Shown one piece after another: positions 1 to 7,211 of a stretch of DNA of 14,989 nt. The stretch's first letter is position 1, and each line of letters begins with the position of its first letter. The stretch is taken from NCBI GenBank assembly GCA_905214435.1, contig CAJMMA010000046.1:1-14989 (forward strand). The letters run 5' to 3'. This DNA is from an uncultured bacterium. Its GTDB lineage: Bacteria; Actinomycetota; Coriobacteriia; Coriobacteriales; Coriobacteriaceae. A model generated the notes under the pieces. The model ran no database searches. It was given only the letters and a program-made list of their open reading frames with translations, and was not told the origin of the DNA. The position numbers and the translations under genes were made by a program.

Positions 1-59
1 GGATGCTCAACCTCAAACACGTTGCCGCAGCTCGAGCACTTGTAATCGTAGCGCGCCAT
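1..59 (-). CDS. FmdB-type zinc-ribbon protein, N-terminal fragment (cut by window edge)
   Basis: Only the first 19 codons are in the window. They read MARYDYKCSSCGNVFEVEH, which matches the start of the small FmdB/CxxC_CxxC_SSSS zinc-ribbon family (M-P/A-x-Y-x-Y-x-C-xx-C-G-xx-F-E). The visible CxxC at residues 8-11 would be the first half of a zinc site; the second CxxC must lie beyond base 1. The ATG at 59..57 is preceded by a good ribosome binding site (AAGGAAG about 5 bases upstream, near 63-69). Members are usually 60 to 110 residues and of uncertain function, often annotated as putative regulators. The gene follows the GH13-GH77 gene on the same strand after an 88-base gap with a hairpin, so it may be a separate unit. 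The family call is fairly good for such a short piece, but the rest of the gene cannot be judged. Confidence 0.7.
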   Translation of the reverse strand, partial: MARYDYKCSSCGNVFEVEH

Positions 60-81
60 AATACTTCCTTTTCAGCACAAA

Positions 82-103
82 GCGGGCAGATTACTCTGCC
101 CGC
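82..103 (-). terminator. Hairpin after the GH13-GH77 gene, possible weak terminator
   Basis: A perfect 9-bp stem (GCGGGCAGA / TCTGCCCGC) with a 4-base loop lies 45 bases beyond the stop codon of the GH13-GH77 gene and just ahead of the FmdB ribosome binding site. Read on the minus strand it is followed by TTTGTGCTG, so the U-tract is short. It is probably a weak intrinsic terminator or a 3'-end stabiliser. On the plus strand it is followed by A residues and would not terminate. Confidence 0.45.
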
Positions 104-147
104 AAAAATTCAAACGTCTGTAACTGTACCCTATATCGGGCGTTTTA

Positions 148-3100
148 TCACGCTTCGCCCCAGAATCTATGCGTGTTGCGCAGGAGCTGTGCGGTTTTGC
201 CCTCGGCGGCCGCAACGTCGGCCTCGTCAGCCTGCCAGGTCCAGTTGCCCGTGGCCACGCCCGGTACGTTCATGCGCGCGTCGTCGCCCAGTCCCAGGAC
301 ATCCTGCAGCGGCATCATCACTAGGGGAGCGTCGCTTGCCAGCGCATCGCTCATCAGCTTGGCCGCCACCTCAACACCGCTCGGTTCGTCGCCGCCCGCA
401 AAGGAACGCGTACACCAACCCGCGAGCGTCGACGTGTCGTGCGTCGAGGTATACAGGATCTTTCCTGGCGTAGGGTGCACGCCGCAACGGACGTCGTAGT
501 CGCCAAACTCCAGCACGTCCATGCCGGGGAAGCCGCAGGTCGAGGCCATGGCGCGAACGCCGGGCGTCAAATAGCCCAGGTCCTCGGCAATAAAGTTGAG
601 CGGACCCAGCTCGTCATAGGCGGTCTGAAACAGGTCCTTGCCCGGTCCCGCCAGCCAGCGACCTTCGGCGCAAGCCTTGCCAGCGGGGATACTGAAGTAG
701 CTGTGGAAGCCCAAGAAGTGATCCAGACGCACGCGGTCGTAAAGTGAGAACGCACGACGTAGGCGATCCATCCACCAGCTATAGCCGTTCTGCTTCATGT
801 GTTCCCAGCGGAACGTCGGGTTGCCCCACACCTGACCCTCGGGCGCAAAGTTGTCGGGCGGCGCACCGGAGATCTCGATTGCCTTGCCGGTATCGGATAG
901 CCAGAAGTTCTCGGGTTCGCTCCACGCATCTGCCGAATCGTCGGACACGTACATAGGAATATCGCCGATGACCTCGATGCCCTTCTTGTGCGCGTAGTTC
1001 ATGAGCTCGCACCAGGCTAGGTCAAAGCGGTACTGCATGTACGCCTGAAGCTCGGCCTCGTCGTGGAAGCGCTTGTCGTCAATCAGGTGCTCGTTGTAGC
1101 GCGCAACATCTGCCGGCCAATCGTGGCGCGACTCGCCCTCAAAGTATTTCTTGACGGCCATGTAGACGCAGTACTTCTCGAGCCAATCGGCATTGCGATG
1201 TTTAAACGCGGTGTACAGCGGATCGGCATCCTCGCCGCCACGGGCCTTCCAAGTTTCAAAGTCGGCCGCCAGCTCCTCGTGGCTTTCGGGCAGCAGGTCG
1301 ATATTACCTGCAAAGGCCGAAGGACCGGCGTAAGGGGAGCGGAAGAAGTCCGTCGGGTTGACAGGCAGGACCTGCCAGTAGCGCATGCCCATAGCGGCCA
1401 GATGGTCGATAAAGCGACGCGTGGGTGCGCCGATCGTACCGGGCTTGCCGTCATCGGTCGGTACCGAGGTGATATGGCACACAACGCCCGCGCCGTGATC
1501 GAGCGGCTCCTGCAGGCGCTGCTCGGCATGGTGATAGATGATCGACGAGCCCAGCGGATACAAATCGAGCGTGACCGTGCCGTTGTGGATCTCCCACTCG
1601 TGACCGCTGATCACGTCACTCGCGCATTCGTCGAGCGCCGGAATCGTCACGCGGTGCGAATTGCGCAGACTACGGTTGATGATAACCGTCGCGGACTCGC
1701 CATCCTTGCCCGTGCGGTTGTATGCCAGCACCTCGTCGTTGAGCGCGAAGGCCTTGATCTCGCCGTCGATCATAAACGGCAGTGCGCGGCGTACGGCGGA
1801 GGCGTTTTTGACAATAGCCAGCGTGTCGAAGTCGTGCAGTTGGTCCTTGGTCGGCAGGGTGCGGCGGTTGCCCGGATCGGTTAGACCCTCCAGGCCGTAT
1901 TCGTCGCCGTAGTAGATCGAAGGCACGCCGGGGAAGGTCATCTGCATGAGCGTGGCGAGCCAAAAACGGCTCTTGGCCAGGCCCATCGAGTTCTCGTCCA
2001 GGCGCCATTTGCTGCGCTCGCACTCGGGCAGCTGCGACTCGTCGGGGCCGCCGCCGAGCACCGAGATGATACGCGGGCGGTCGTGGCTCGACAGCAGGTT
2101 GAGCGCGCAGGACAATGCCTCGCTCGGGTAGTTCTCGCGCAGGGTCTCGATATCCTCAGCGGCCTCGTAGGCGTTCTTGTAGCCCATCAAAAAGCCGATA
2201 ACCATGTCGCGGAAGGGGTAATCCATAGCAGAGTCCAACTCGGAGCCCTGTAGGTAGCGACGCAGATGGCCGTAGCTAATCTTGTTGGAGGCGTCTTCCC
2301 AGACTTCGCCGAGCAACAGTGCGTCAGGCTTTTCGGCAAGTACGGCCTTTTTGATCTCGGCCAGGAAGTCGTCGGAAAGCTCGTCAGCGACGTCCAGGCG
2401 CCAGCCATGAGCGCCGGCACGTAGCCATTTACGGATCACGCCGTCCTTGCCCAGAAGCCGCTCGCGTACCAGCTCGGAGCTCTCATTGATGGCGGGCATG
2501 TTGCCCACGCCCCACCAGCAGTCGTACGAGCCGTCCTCGTGGAAATAAAACGCATCGCGCCACGGCGAGTCCTCGCTCTGCCACGCGCCCACGCCGGGGT
2601 AGTTGCCGTAGCGGTTGAAATAGATGGAGTCGTCACCCGTATGGTTAAAGACGCCGTCCAGGATGATGGAGATACCCAGCTTCTCGGCTGCCTGGCACAG
2701 CTCGGTAAAGTCCTGCTCGGTGCCCAGGATTGGGTCGATCTTGGTGTAGTCGGCCGTGTCGTAGCGGTGGTTGCTCGCGGCCTCAAAGATTGGGTTGAGG
2801 TAGATGGCCGTAAAGCCCAGCTCCGCGATGCGGGGCAGGTCATTTTGGATGCCCTTGAGCGAGCCGCCGTAGAAGTCCCAGGTCTTGATGGAGCCGTCCT
2901 CGGCGCGCTCGTACACGGGCGGCTCGTTCCAGTCTTCGACCATCCGGCGCTGTATGCCCTTGCGCGGTTTTTCGACCTCGGCCAGCGTGCGCTCGCGCCA
3001 GTTTTCGTCGCGGGCATAACGGTCGGGGAAGATCTGGTACACCATGCCGCGCTCGTACCAGGCGGGGCGGTTCTCGCGGTGCTTATAGACGGTAATCTGG

Positions 3101-3444
3101 AAGGACGGAACCTCGGCGTAGTCGTAGGTTACGCCCTCGCCACCGGTGCGGCCTTGCGGTGCGCCCAGACGAACCTCGGGCTGGCCCTCGATATTGCAGA
3201 TAAAGCTGTACCAGATAAGACAGGGCTCGGTACACTCAAGCTCTACGGTAAATATGCCGTCGCCTTCGTGCGTCATGGGATACCGAGACTCACCGATCTC
3301 ATCGACCCAGGTGCGCAACGTAAGCGTTGCCTGGTTGGGATCGGCATCCTCCAAGATCACCGAGAGCGAAACGGAAGTTCCTGTGGTCACAGCGCCAAAC
3401 GGAGTGCGAAACTGCGGCAGACGGCTGTTGTGTATCAATCTCAT
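148..3444 (-). CDS. malQ: Bifunctional GH13 alpha-glucan hydrolase / GH77 4-alpha-glucanotransferase fusion
   Basis: A 1098-residue cytoplasmic enzyme (no signal peptide) with two catalytic modules. Residues 1-118 look like the beta-sandwich N-domain (CBM34-like) of neopullulanase/cyclomaltodextrinase enzymes. A GH13 barrel follows from about 129 (WYERGMVYQIFPDRY), with the triad D351 (GWRLDVADE), E380 (GEVWED) and D455 (SSHDRPRI), then a beta C-domain to about 638. Residues 650-1096 are a GH77 amylomaltase with nucleophile D908 (VRLDHFLGF), acid/base E954 (FIAEDLG) and the THDTST motif at 1001-1006. All key residues are present in both halves. The first half should hydrolyse alpha-1,4 and perhaps alpha-1,6 links in malto-oligosaccharides or limit dextrins; the second moves glucan segments between chains. 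An in-frame ATG 32 codons upstream exists, but homologous sequence begins near MRLIHNSR and the extra stretch overlaps promoter-like DNA. The ribosome site (GGA, 7 bases before ATG) is weak. GH77 modules are normally free-standing MalQ proteins of 500-700 residues. Confidence 0.93.
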   Translation of the reverse strand: MRLIHNSRLPQFRTPFGAVTTGTSVSLSVILEDADPNQATLTLRTWVDEIGESRYPMTHEGDGIFTVELECTEPCLIWYSFICNIEGQPEVRLGAPQGRTGGEGVTYDYAEVPSFQITVYKHRENRPAWYERGMVYQIFPDRYARDENWRERTLAEVEKPRKGIQRRMVEDWNEPPVYERAEDGSIKTWDFYGGSLKGIQNDLPRIAELGFTAIYLNPIFEAASNHRYDTADYTKIDPILGTEQDFTELCQAAEKLGISIILDGVFNHTGDDSIYFNRYGNYPGVGAWQSEDSPWRDAFYFHEDGSYDCWWGVGNMPAINESSELVRERLLGKDGVIRKWLRAGAHGWRLDVADELSDDFLAEIKKAVLAEKPDALLLGEVWEDASNKISYGHLRRYLQGSELDSAMDYPFRDMVIGFLMGYKNAYEAAEDIETLRENYPSEALSCALNLLSSHDRPRIISVLGGGPDESQLPECERSKWRLDENSMGLAKSRFWLATLMQMTFPGVPSIYYGDEYGLEGLTDPGNRRTLPTKDQLHDFDTLAIVKNASAVRRALPFMIDGEIKAFALNDEVLAYNRTGKDGESATVIINRSLRNSHRVTIPALDECASDVISGHEWEIHNGTVTLDLYPLGSSIIYHHAEQRLQEPLDHGAGVVCHITSVPTDDGKPGTIGAPTRRFIDHLAAMGMRYWQVLPVNPTDFFRSPYAGPSAFAGNIDLLPESHEELAADFETWKARGGEDADPLYTAFKHRNADWLEKYCVYMAVKKYFEGESRHDWPADVARYNEHLIDDKRFHDEAELQAYMQYRFDLAWCELMNYAHKKGIEVIGDIPMYVSDDSADAWSEPENFWLSDTGKAIEISGAPPDNFAPEGQVWGNPTFRWEHMKQNGYSWWMDRLRRAFSLYDRVRLDHFLGFHSYFSIPAGKACAEGRWLAGPGKDLFQTAYDELGPLNFIAEDLGYLTPGVRAMASTCGFPGMDVLEFGDYDVRCGVHPTPGKILYTSTHDTSTLAGWCTRSFAGGDEPSGVEVAAKLMSDALASDAPLVMMPLQDVLGLGDDARMNVPGVATGNWTWQADEADVAAAEGKTAQLLRNTHRFWGEA

Positions 3445-3541
3445 AATACGGTCCAGTTCAATAGAATCACGGCCTGCGGGCCATGGCTTTACGCACAGGA
3501 TGTAAGTATATCTGTTGTACATAGGCTGTATAAACAACATC

Positions 3542-3590
3542 CGTTTACCATCGGCGAACGGTTGTCCTAGAAAATCGTTTTACCAACTAT
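3542..3590 (-). promoter_or_regulatory. Operator-like repeats ahead of the GH13-GH77 gene
   Basis: Read on the minus strand this stretch holds TTGGTAAAACGATTTT (3586 to 3571) and, 35 bases further on, ATGGTAAAC (3551 to 3543). The first matches a copy ahead of the HAD gene (13535-13550) at 15 of 16 positions, and the second matches ATGGTAAAC at 13567-13559. The AAAACGATTTT core has the central CG and near-symmetry typical of LacI-family operators. The sites lie about 100 to 140 bases upstream of the chosen start at 3444. A TATACT hexamer near 3505 on the minus strand could be the -10 box, but no convincing -35 was found. Which regulator binds is unknown; none is encoded in the window. Confidence 0.5.
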
Positions 3591-3598
3591 TAACAGAG

Positions 3599-3625
3599 AA
3601 GGGGCGCCCGGTTGGAGCGCCCCTT
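3599..3625 (-). terminator. Hairpin after glgA, possible intrinsic terminator
   Basis: A perfect 9-bp stem (AAGGGGCGC / GCGCCCCTT) with a 9-base loop lies 37 bases beyond the glgA stop codon. On the minus strand it runs into CTCTGTTAATAG, a pyrimidine-rich but poor U-tract. Its place between the end of the glg operon and the separate regulatory region of the GH13-GH77 gene supports a role as operon terminator. Confidence 0.5.
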
Positions 3626-3661
3626 GCTTAGGGTTTGATGAGGTTTTGGATCGTCTGTGGG

Positions 3662-5989
3662 CTAGCGGCGCTTGCGGGTGGTCGTTGCCTTGCGGACGGA
3701 CGTCTTCTTGGACGGCGCTTTTTTCTCGGTCGCGGCGGCGGGGGAGACCGGGGGCTCCTTGGCGGGTTCGACCTTAGGCTCGGCCTTTGCCGTAGCCTTC
3801 GGAGCGGTCTTCGTTGCCGGCTTGGGCTTTGCCTCGGGCTTGGGCTCCCCTTTGACGGCGGCGGGCTTAGCCTCTGCCTTGGCAGCTGCGGCCTTGGTCG
3901 TGGACTTCTTGGCCGTCGTCGTTGCGCGCTTGCGCGTGGTGGTCTTGGCGGTCGGCTTGGCCTCGACAGCTGCTTCGGCCTTGGGCTCGGCAGGCGTCTC
4001 CTCGACCTTGACGGCGGGCTTTGCGGCAGCCTTCGGAGCGACCTTGGTCGCAGTAGCCTTGGCGGCCGTCGACTTCGTTGCCGTGGTCTTCTTGGCAGCT
4101 GTTGCCTTCTTGACAGTCGTGGTCGTCTTTTTGGCAGCGGTCTTTGCCGGAGCCTTGGCGGCCGGTTTGGCCTCAGCGACCTCGGCCTTTACCTCGGGAG
4201 CAGCCTCGGCCTCGGCGGCCTTCTTGGCAGCGGCGGTCGTGCGCTTGCGCGTGGTCGTTGTCTTGGCAGCCGTTGTTTTTGTCGCGGCAGCTTTGGTCGT
4301 CGTAGCCTTCTTAGTGGTCGTCTTGCGGGTCGTGGTCTTCTTAGCTGCGGGCTTTGCAGCGGGCTTGACCTCGTCCTCTGCCTCAAGAGCAACCTCAGCC
4401 TTCACCTTAGGCTCGGCCTTTGCGGGCTCAGCCTCAACCGGCTTCTCTTTGGCCTTGGGCTCTTCAGCGGCCACCGGCTCAGCAACAGCTTCAGTCTCGT
4501 CGACAACAGCCGCGGGCCTCTCAATCTCCGGATGCATAAAGAAGTACAGGTCCAGATACTTGTCGGCCGAGCGCGTCCAGCTAAAGTCCTGGCTCATGGC
4601 CTGCGTGACCAGCTGATTCCAAGCGTCGCGGTTGTCCCAGAACAGGCGCGCCGCGCGGAACACCGCGTCGCCCATCTCGTCGCCATTAAAGTTGCTAAAC
4701 GAGAAGCCCGTGCCCTCGCCGGTAAACTCGTTGTACGGCTGCACGGTGTCCTTCAGGCCGCCGGTCTCGCGCACGATGGGCAGGGTGCCGTAGCGCATGG
4801 CGATGATCTGCGACAGACCGCAGGGCTCAAACTTCGAAGGCATCAGGAACATGTCGGCTGCGGCATACATGCGCTGCGACAGCGCCGGATCAAACTCGAT
4901 GCGCGCGGCCATGGTGCCGGGGTACTTGTCCTGGAAGTAACGTAGGCCGTCCTCATAGTCGCGGTCGCCGGTGCCCAGCACCGCTACCTGCACGCCGCCG
5001 GCCAAAATACGGTCGAGCGCGTACATGACCAAGTCCATGCCCTTCTGGCGCGTCAGACGCGTGACCATCACCATAAGCGGGCGGTCGTCGCGCACCTCGA
5101 GCCCTAGCTCTTCCTGCAGCTTGGACTTGCACACGGCCTTGCCGGAACGGTCCTCCACGGTGTAGTTGGCGGCAATGCGTTTGTCGGTCGCCGGGTCAAA
5201 GCCCGCCACATCAATGCCGTTGAGGATACCCTGCAGCGCGTAGGAACGCTCGCGCAAAACGCCGTCCAGGCCCTCGCCAAATTCGGGCGTCTGGATCTCG
5301 TTGGCATAGGTGGGGCTCACCGTAGTGATGGCGTCGGCATAGCGCAGGGCGCCCAGCATGTAGTTGATGCTGCAGGCGTCGCAACGCAGCTGCGAGGCGG
5401 CCGCCGGAATATGCGCCACACCAAGGATGTCCTCCATCACGGTGTCGCTAAACTGGCCCTGGAACGCCACGTTGTGGATAGAGAACACGGTCTTGACGCG
5501 GTCGTACAGCGGCAGGCCCTGGTAGAACTCGCGCAAGAACACGGGCGCCAGTGCCGTCTGCCAGTCGTTGCAGTGCAGGATGTCGCACTCAAAACCGGCC
5601 GGCAGGTGCTGCAGACTCTCGGTGATGGCCTTGGAGAAGAACGCAAAGCGCTCGCCGTCATCAAAGAAGCCGTACGGATTGTCGCGCGCAAAGTAGCGCT
5701 CGTTGTCGATGAACATATAGGTGATGCCGTCGTGCTCGAGCTTCTCGAGACCGCAGTACTCGTTGCGCCAGCCCAGGCTCACGTAAAAGTCGGAGAAGTG
5801 CTCCATCTGCGCCTTGTACTCGTCCTTGATGGTGGCGTACTTGGGCACCATGACGATGACCTCGGCGCCGGCGCGCACGAGCGCCGCAGGCAGCGAGCCC
5901 GCCACGTCGCCCAGGCCACCGGTCTTCACAAACGGTGCGCACTCGGCCGAGGCAAACACGATCTGCATCTTTTTGCTGGAATCTGCCAT
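3662..5989 (-). CDS. glgA: Glycogen synthase (ADP-glucose, GT5) with a long histone-like C-terminal tail
   Basis: GlgA transfers glucose from ADP-glucose to the non-reducing end of a growing alpha-1,4-glucan in the cytoplasm. Of 775 residues, about 1-486 are a normal GT5 synthase of the usual 480-residue length: KTGGLGDV at 22-29 binds ADP-glucose, NGID at 257-260, TRLTRQKG at 310-317 supplies the phosphate-binding R311 and K316, and SKFEPCGLSQ contains the catalytic-site E388. Residues 487-775 are an unusual disordered-looking tail. It opens with an acidic Glu/Pro/Ala stretch and then alternates Lys/Thr/Ala blocks with Glu-rich blocks, ending TTTRKRR. The start at 5989 (MADSSKK) was chosen over the ATG at 6001 because GGGAGA lies about 5 bases before it, inside the longer reading. 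The gene is 90 bases downstream of glgD and is the last member of the presumed glgB-P-C-D-A operon. The function of the tail is unknown. Confidence 0.96.
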   Translation of the reverse strand: MADSSKKMQIVFASAECAPFVKTGGLGDVAGSLPAALVRAGAEVIVMVPKYATIKDEYKAQMEHFSDFYVSLGWRNEYCGLEKLEHDGITYMFIDNERYFARDNPYGFFDDGERFAFFSKAITESLQHLPAGFECDILHCNDWQTALAPVFLREFYQGLPLYDRVKTVFSIHNVAFQGQFSDTVMEDILGVAHIPAAASQLRCDACSINYMLGALRYADAITTVSPTYANEIQTPEFGEGLDGVLRERSYALQGILNGIDVAGFDPATDKRIAANYTVEDRSGKAVCKSKLQEELGLEVRDDRPLMVMVTRLTRQKGMDLVMYALDRILAGGVQVAVLGTGDRDYEDGLRYFQDKYPGTMAARIEFDPALSQRMYAAADMFLMPSKFEPCGLSQIIAMRYGTLPIVRETGGLKDTVQPYNEFTGEGTGFSFSNFNGDEMGDAVFRAARLFWDNRDAWNQLVTQAMSQDFSWTRSADKYLDLYFFMHPEIERPAAVVDETEAVAEPVAAEEPKAKEKPVEAEPAKAEPKVKAEVALEAEDEVKPAAKPAAKKTTTRKTTTKKATTTKAAATKTTAAKTTTTRKRTTAAAKKAAEAEAAPEVKAEVAEAKPAAKAPAKTAAKKTTTTVKKATAAKKTTATKSTAAKATATKVAPKAAAKPAVKVEETPAEPKAEAAVEAKPTAKTTTRKRATTTAKKSTTKAAAAKAEAKPAAVKGEPKPEAKPKPATKTAPKATAKAEPKVEPAKEPPVSPAAATEKKAPSKKTSVRKATTTRKRR
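3665..4531 (-). repeat. Low-complexity coding region for the GlgA tail
   Basis: This DNA encodes the 289-residue GlgA tail and is built from degenerate short repeats of Lys, Ala, Thr, Pro and Glu codons. The unit TTRKR recurs: the 15-mer GCGCTTGCGCGTGGT (plus strand) occurs exactly at 3926-3940 and 4241-4255 and with one change at 3668-3682, where it gives the C-terminal TTRKRR. Basic blocks (roughly residues 544-591, 607-661, 679-706 and 755-775) alternate with acidic or Pro-rich ones (487-543, 592-606, 662-678, 707-750). It is in frame throughout with no internal stop, so it is a real extension and not read-through of broken DNA. Such repeats often vary in length between strains. Confidence 0.85.
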
Positions 5990-6012
5990 ATTGTCTCCCA
6001 TGTTGCAATTCG

Positions 6013-6048
6013 AGAATAGCCGCCTGGCACAAACCGGGCGGCTATTCT
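6013..6048 (-). other. Intercistronic hairpin between glgD and glgA
   Basis: A perfect 12-bp inverted repeat (AGAATAGCCGCC / GGCGGCTATTCT) with a 12-base loop lies 32 bases past the glgD stop and 24 bases before the glgA start. On the minus strand it is followed by CGAATTGC, with no U-tract, so it is not a classical terminator. It could stabilise the upstream mRNA, attenuate glgA, or be a partial terminator. Its effect cannot be decided from sequence. Confidence 0.5.
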
Positions 6049-6079
6049 ACATGTTACGAGCGATGTTGCGGTGCCAACG

Positions 6080-7207
6080 TTAACGTACGATGGTGGTGTC
6101 GGAAGTTAACGGAGCCTTGCCCAGCACCAGGATGTTCTCGGGCGTGCCGCGAAGCTCGGTGTTGGTGGGGACCACGTTGTTCTTGTCCAGAATGGCGTTC
6201 TCGACGCGGGCGCCGCTCTTGATGATGCAGCTCTGGTTGATGATCGAGTTGGTCACCGAAGCGCCTTCCTCGACCACAACGCCGCGCGACAGGATCGAGT
6301 TGCGCACGGTGCCCTTGATGATGCAGCCGGCCGAGATGATCGAGTTGCAAGCGTGGCTGCCGGTAGCGTAGCGCGAAGGCGGCACGTCGTGGGCCTTGGT
6401 CAGGATCGGGCGCTCGGGGTCAAAGAGCTGGTCGGCCACGGTCTGGTCGAGCAGGTCCATGCTGCGACGATACAGCGACTTCTCGCTAAACACGCCCACG
6501 ACCTCGCCCTTGTATTCGTAGCTGCACACGTCGATGTTGCCAAAGTCGCCCTGGAGTGCCTCGAGCAGGTCCAGATAGTCGGCGGCCTGGTAGTGGTCGA
6601 TGATCTCGAGCAGCGTCTCGCGGTTGACAATGCAGCAGTCCATAGAGGCGTTGTCGCCGTACACGACGCCGGCGCTCACGCCCGTCAGGCGGCCGTTCTC
6701 GTTAATCTCGAGTTTGGTCTCGTCATCGACATTGCGCGTGGCCTTGCAGTACACCACGGTCATCTGGGCACCGGAGTTCTCGTGCGCGTCGATGATGGTG
6801 TTGAGGTCCATGTTAAAGATGATGTTGGTGCCCATCATCACAACATAGGGCTTCTCCGAGCGCTGGAACAGCGTCTTGTTGGAGATGATGTCGCGCAGCA
6901 GGAAGCGCATGCCGCCCTTGGTGGTGCCATACGCGTTGCCGGGCACCATGAACAGGCCGCCCTTCTTGCGGTCCAGGCCCCAGTCCTTGCCCGAGCCCAC
7001 GTGGTCGATCAGCGAGCGGTAGTTGCCCGGCATGACGACGCCGACGGTCTTAATGCCGGCATTCATCATGTTGGAGAGCGGGAAGTCGATCAGGCGGTAG
7101 CGGCCCAAAAACGGAACGGACGCGATGGGGCGGTCCTTGAGCAGCACGCTGCCGTAGGTCGAAGAGTAGTTAGCGGTGATATAACCGATGGCCTTGCGAT
7201 TGATCAT
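6080..7207 (-). CDS. glgD: ADP-glucose pyrophosphorylase regulatory subunit GlgD
   Basis: A 375-residue paralogue of GlgC that pairs with it to form glucose-1-phosphate adenylyltransferase. It keeps the nucleotidyltransferase fold (RYRLIDFPLSN at 36-46, HVGSGKDWGLD at 69-79) and a C-terminal left-handed beta-helix made of hexapeptide repeats. It lacks the catalytic signatures: the N-terminal GGxGxRL loop is replaced by TANYSSTYGS, and the catalytic Asp of GlgC (D128 in SGDH) aligns with N128 in MGTNIIFNMD. This is the known pattern for GlgD, which in Firmicutes is a weak or inactive subunit that boosts and modulates GlgC. The start at 7207 (MINRKAIGY) was preferred over an in-frame codon 13 residues earlier because it fits the family and has GGGGGA in the end of glgC, 8 bases upstream. 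Only 4 bases separate it from glgC, so translation is likely coupled. Confidence 0.95.
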   Translation of the reverse strand: MINRKAIGYITANYSSTYGSVLLKDRPIASVPFLGRYRLIDFPLSNMMNAGIKTVGVVMPGNYRSLIDHVGSGKDWGLDRKKGGLFMVPGNAYGTTKGGMRFLLRDIISNKTLFQRSEKPYVVMMGTNIIFNMDLNTIIDAHENSGAQMTVVYCKATRNVDDETKLEINENGRLTGVSAGVVYGDNASMDCCIVNRETLLEIIDHYQAADYLDLLEALQGDFGNIDVCSYEYKGEVVGVFSEKSLYRRSMDLLDQTVADQLFDPERPILTKAHDVPPSRYATGSHACNSIISAGCIIKGTVRNSILSRGVVVEEGASVTNSIINQSCIIKSGARVENAILDKNNVVPTNTELRGTPENILVLGKAPLTSDTTIVR

Positions 7208-7211
7208 CGGA

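Noticed and set aside
3445..3540. Longer N-terminus for the GH13-GH77 protein (ATG at 3540)
   Set aside because: The extra 32 residues do not resemble the family, the DNA is A+T-rich and promoter-like, and the conserved sequence begins at the ATG at 3444.
3665..4531. GlgA tail as a frameshift artefact or read-through into an unrelated gene
   Set aside because: The frame is open for 289 codons with consistent Lys/Ala/Thr/Pro/Glu usage, and a similar composition recurs on GlgB in its own frame, which an artefact would not produce twice.
3635..4945. Gly/Leu/Arg-rich and Ala/Val-rich open frames on the plus strand across the GlgA tail
   Set aside because: They mirror the Lys/Ala/Thr codon repeats of the tail. 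The GlgA frame continues directly from a conserved enzyme core to a stop, which is the better explanation.
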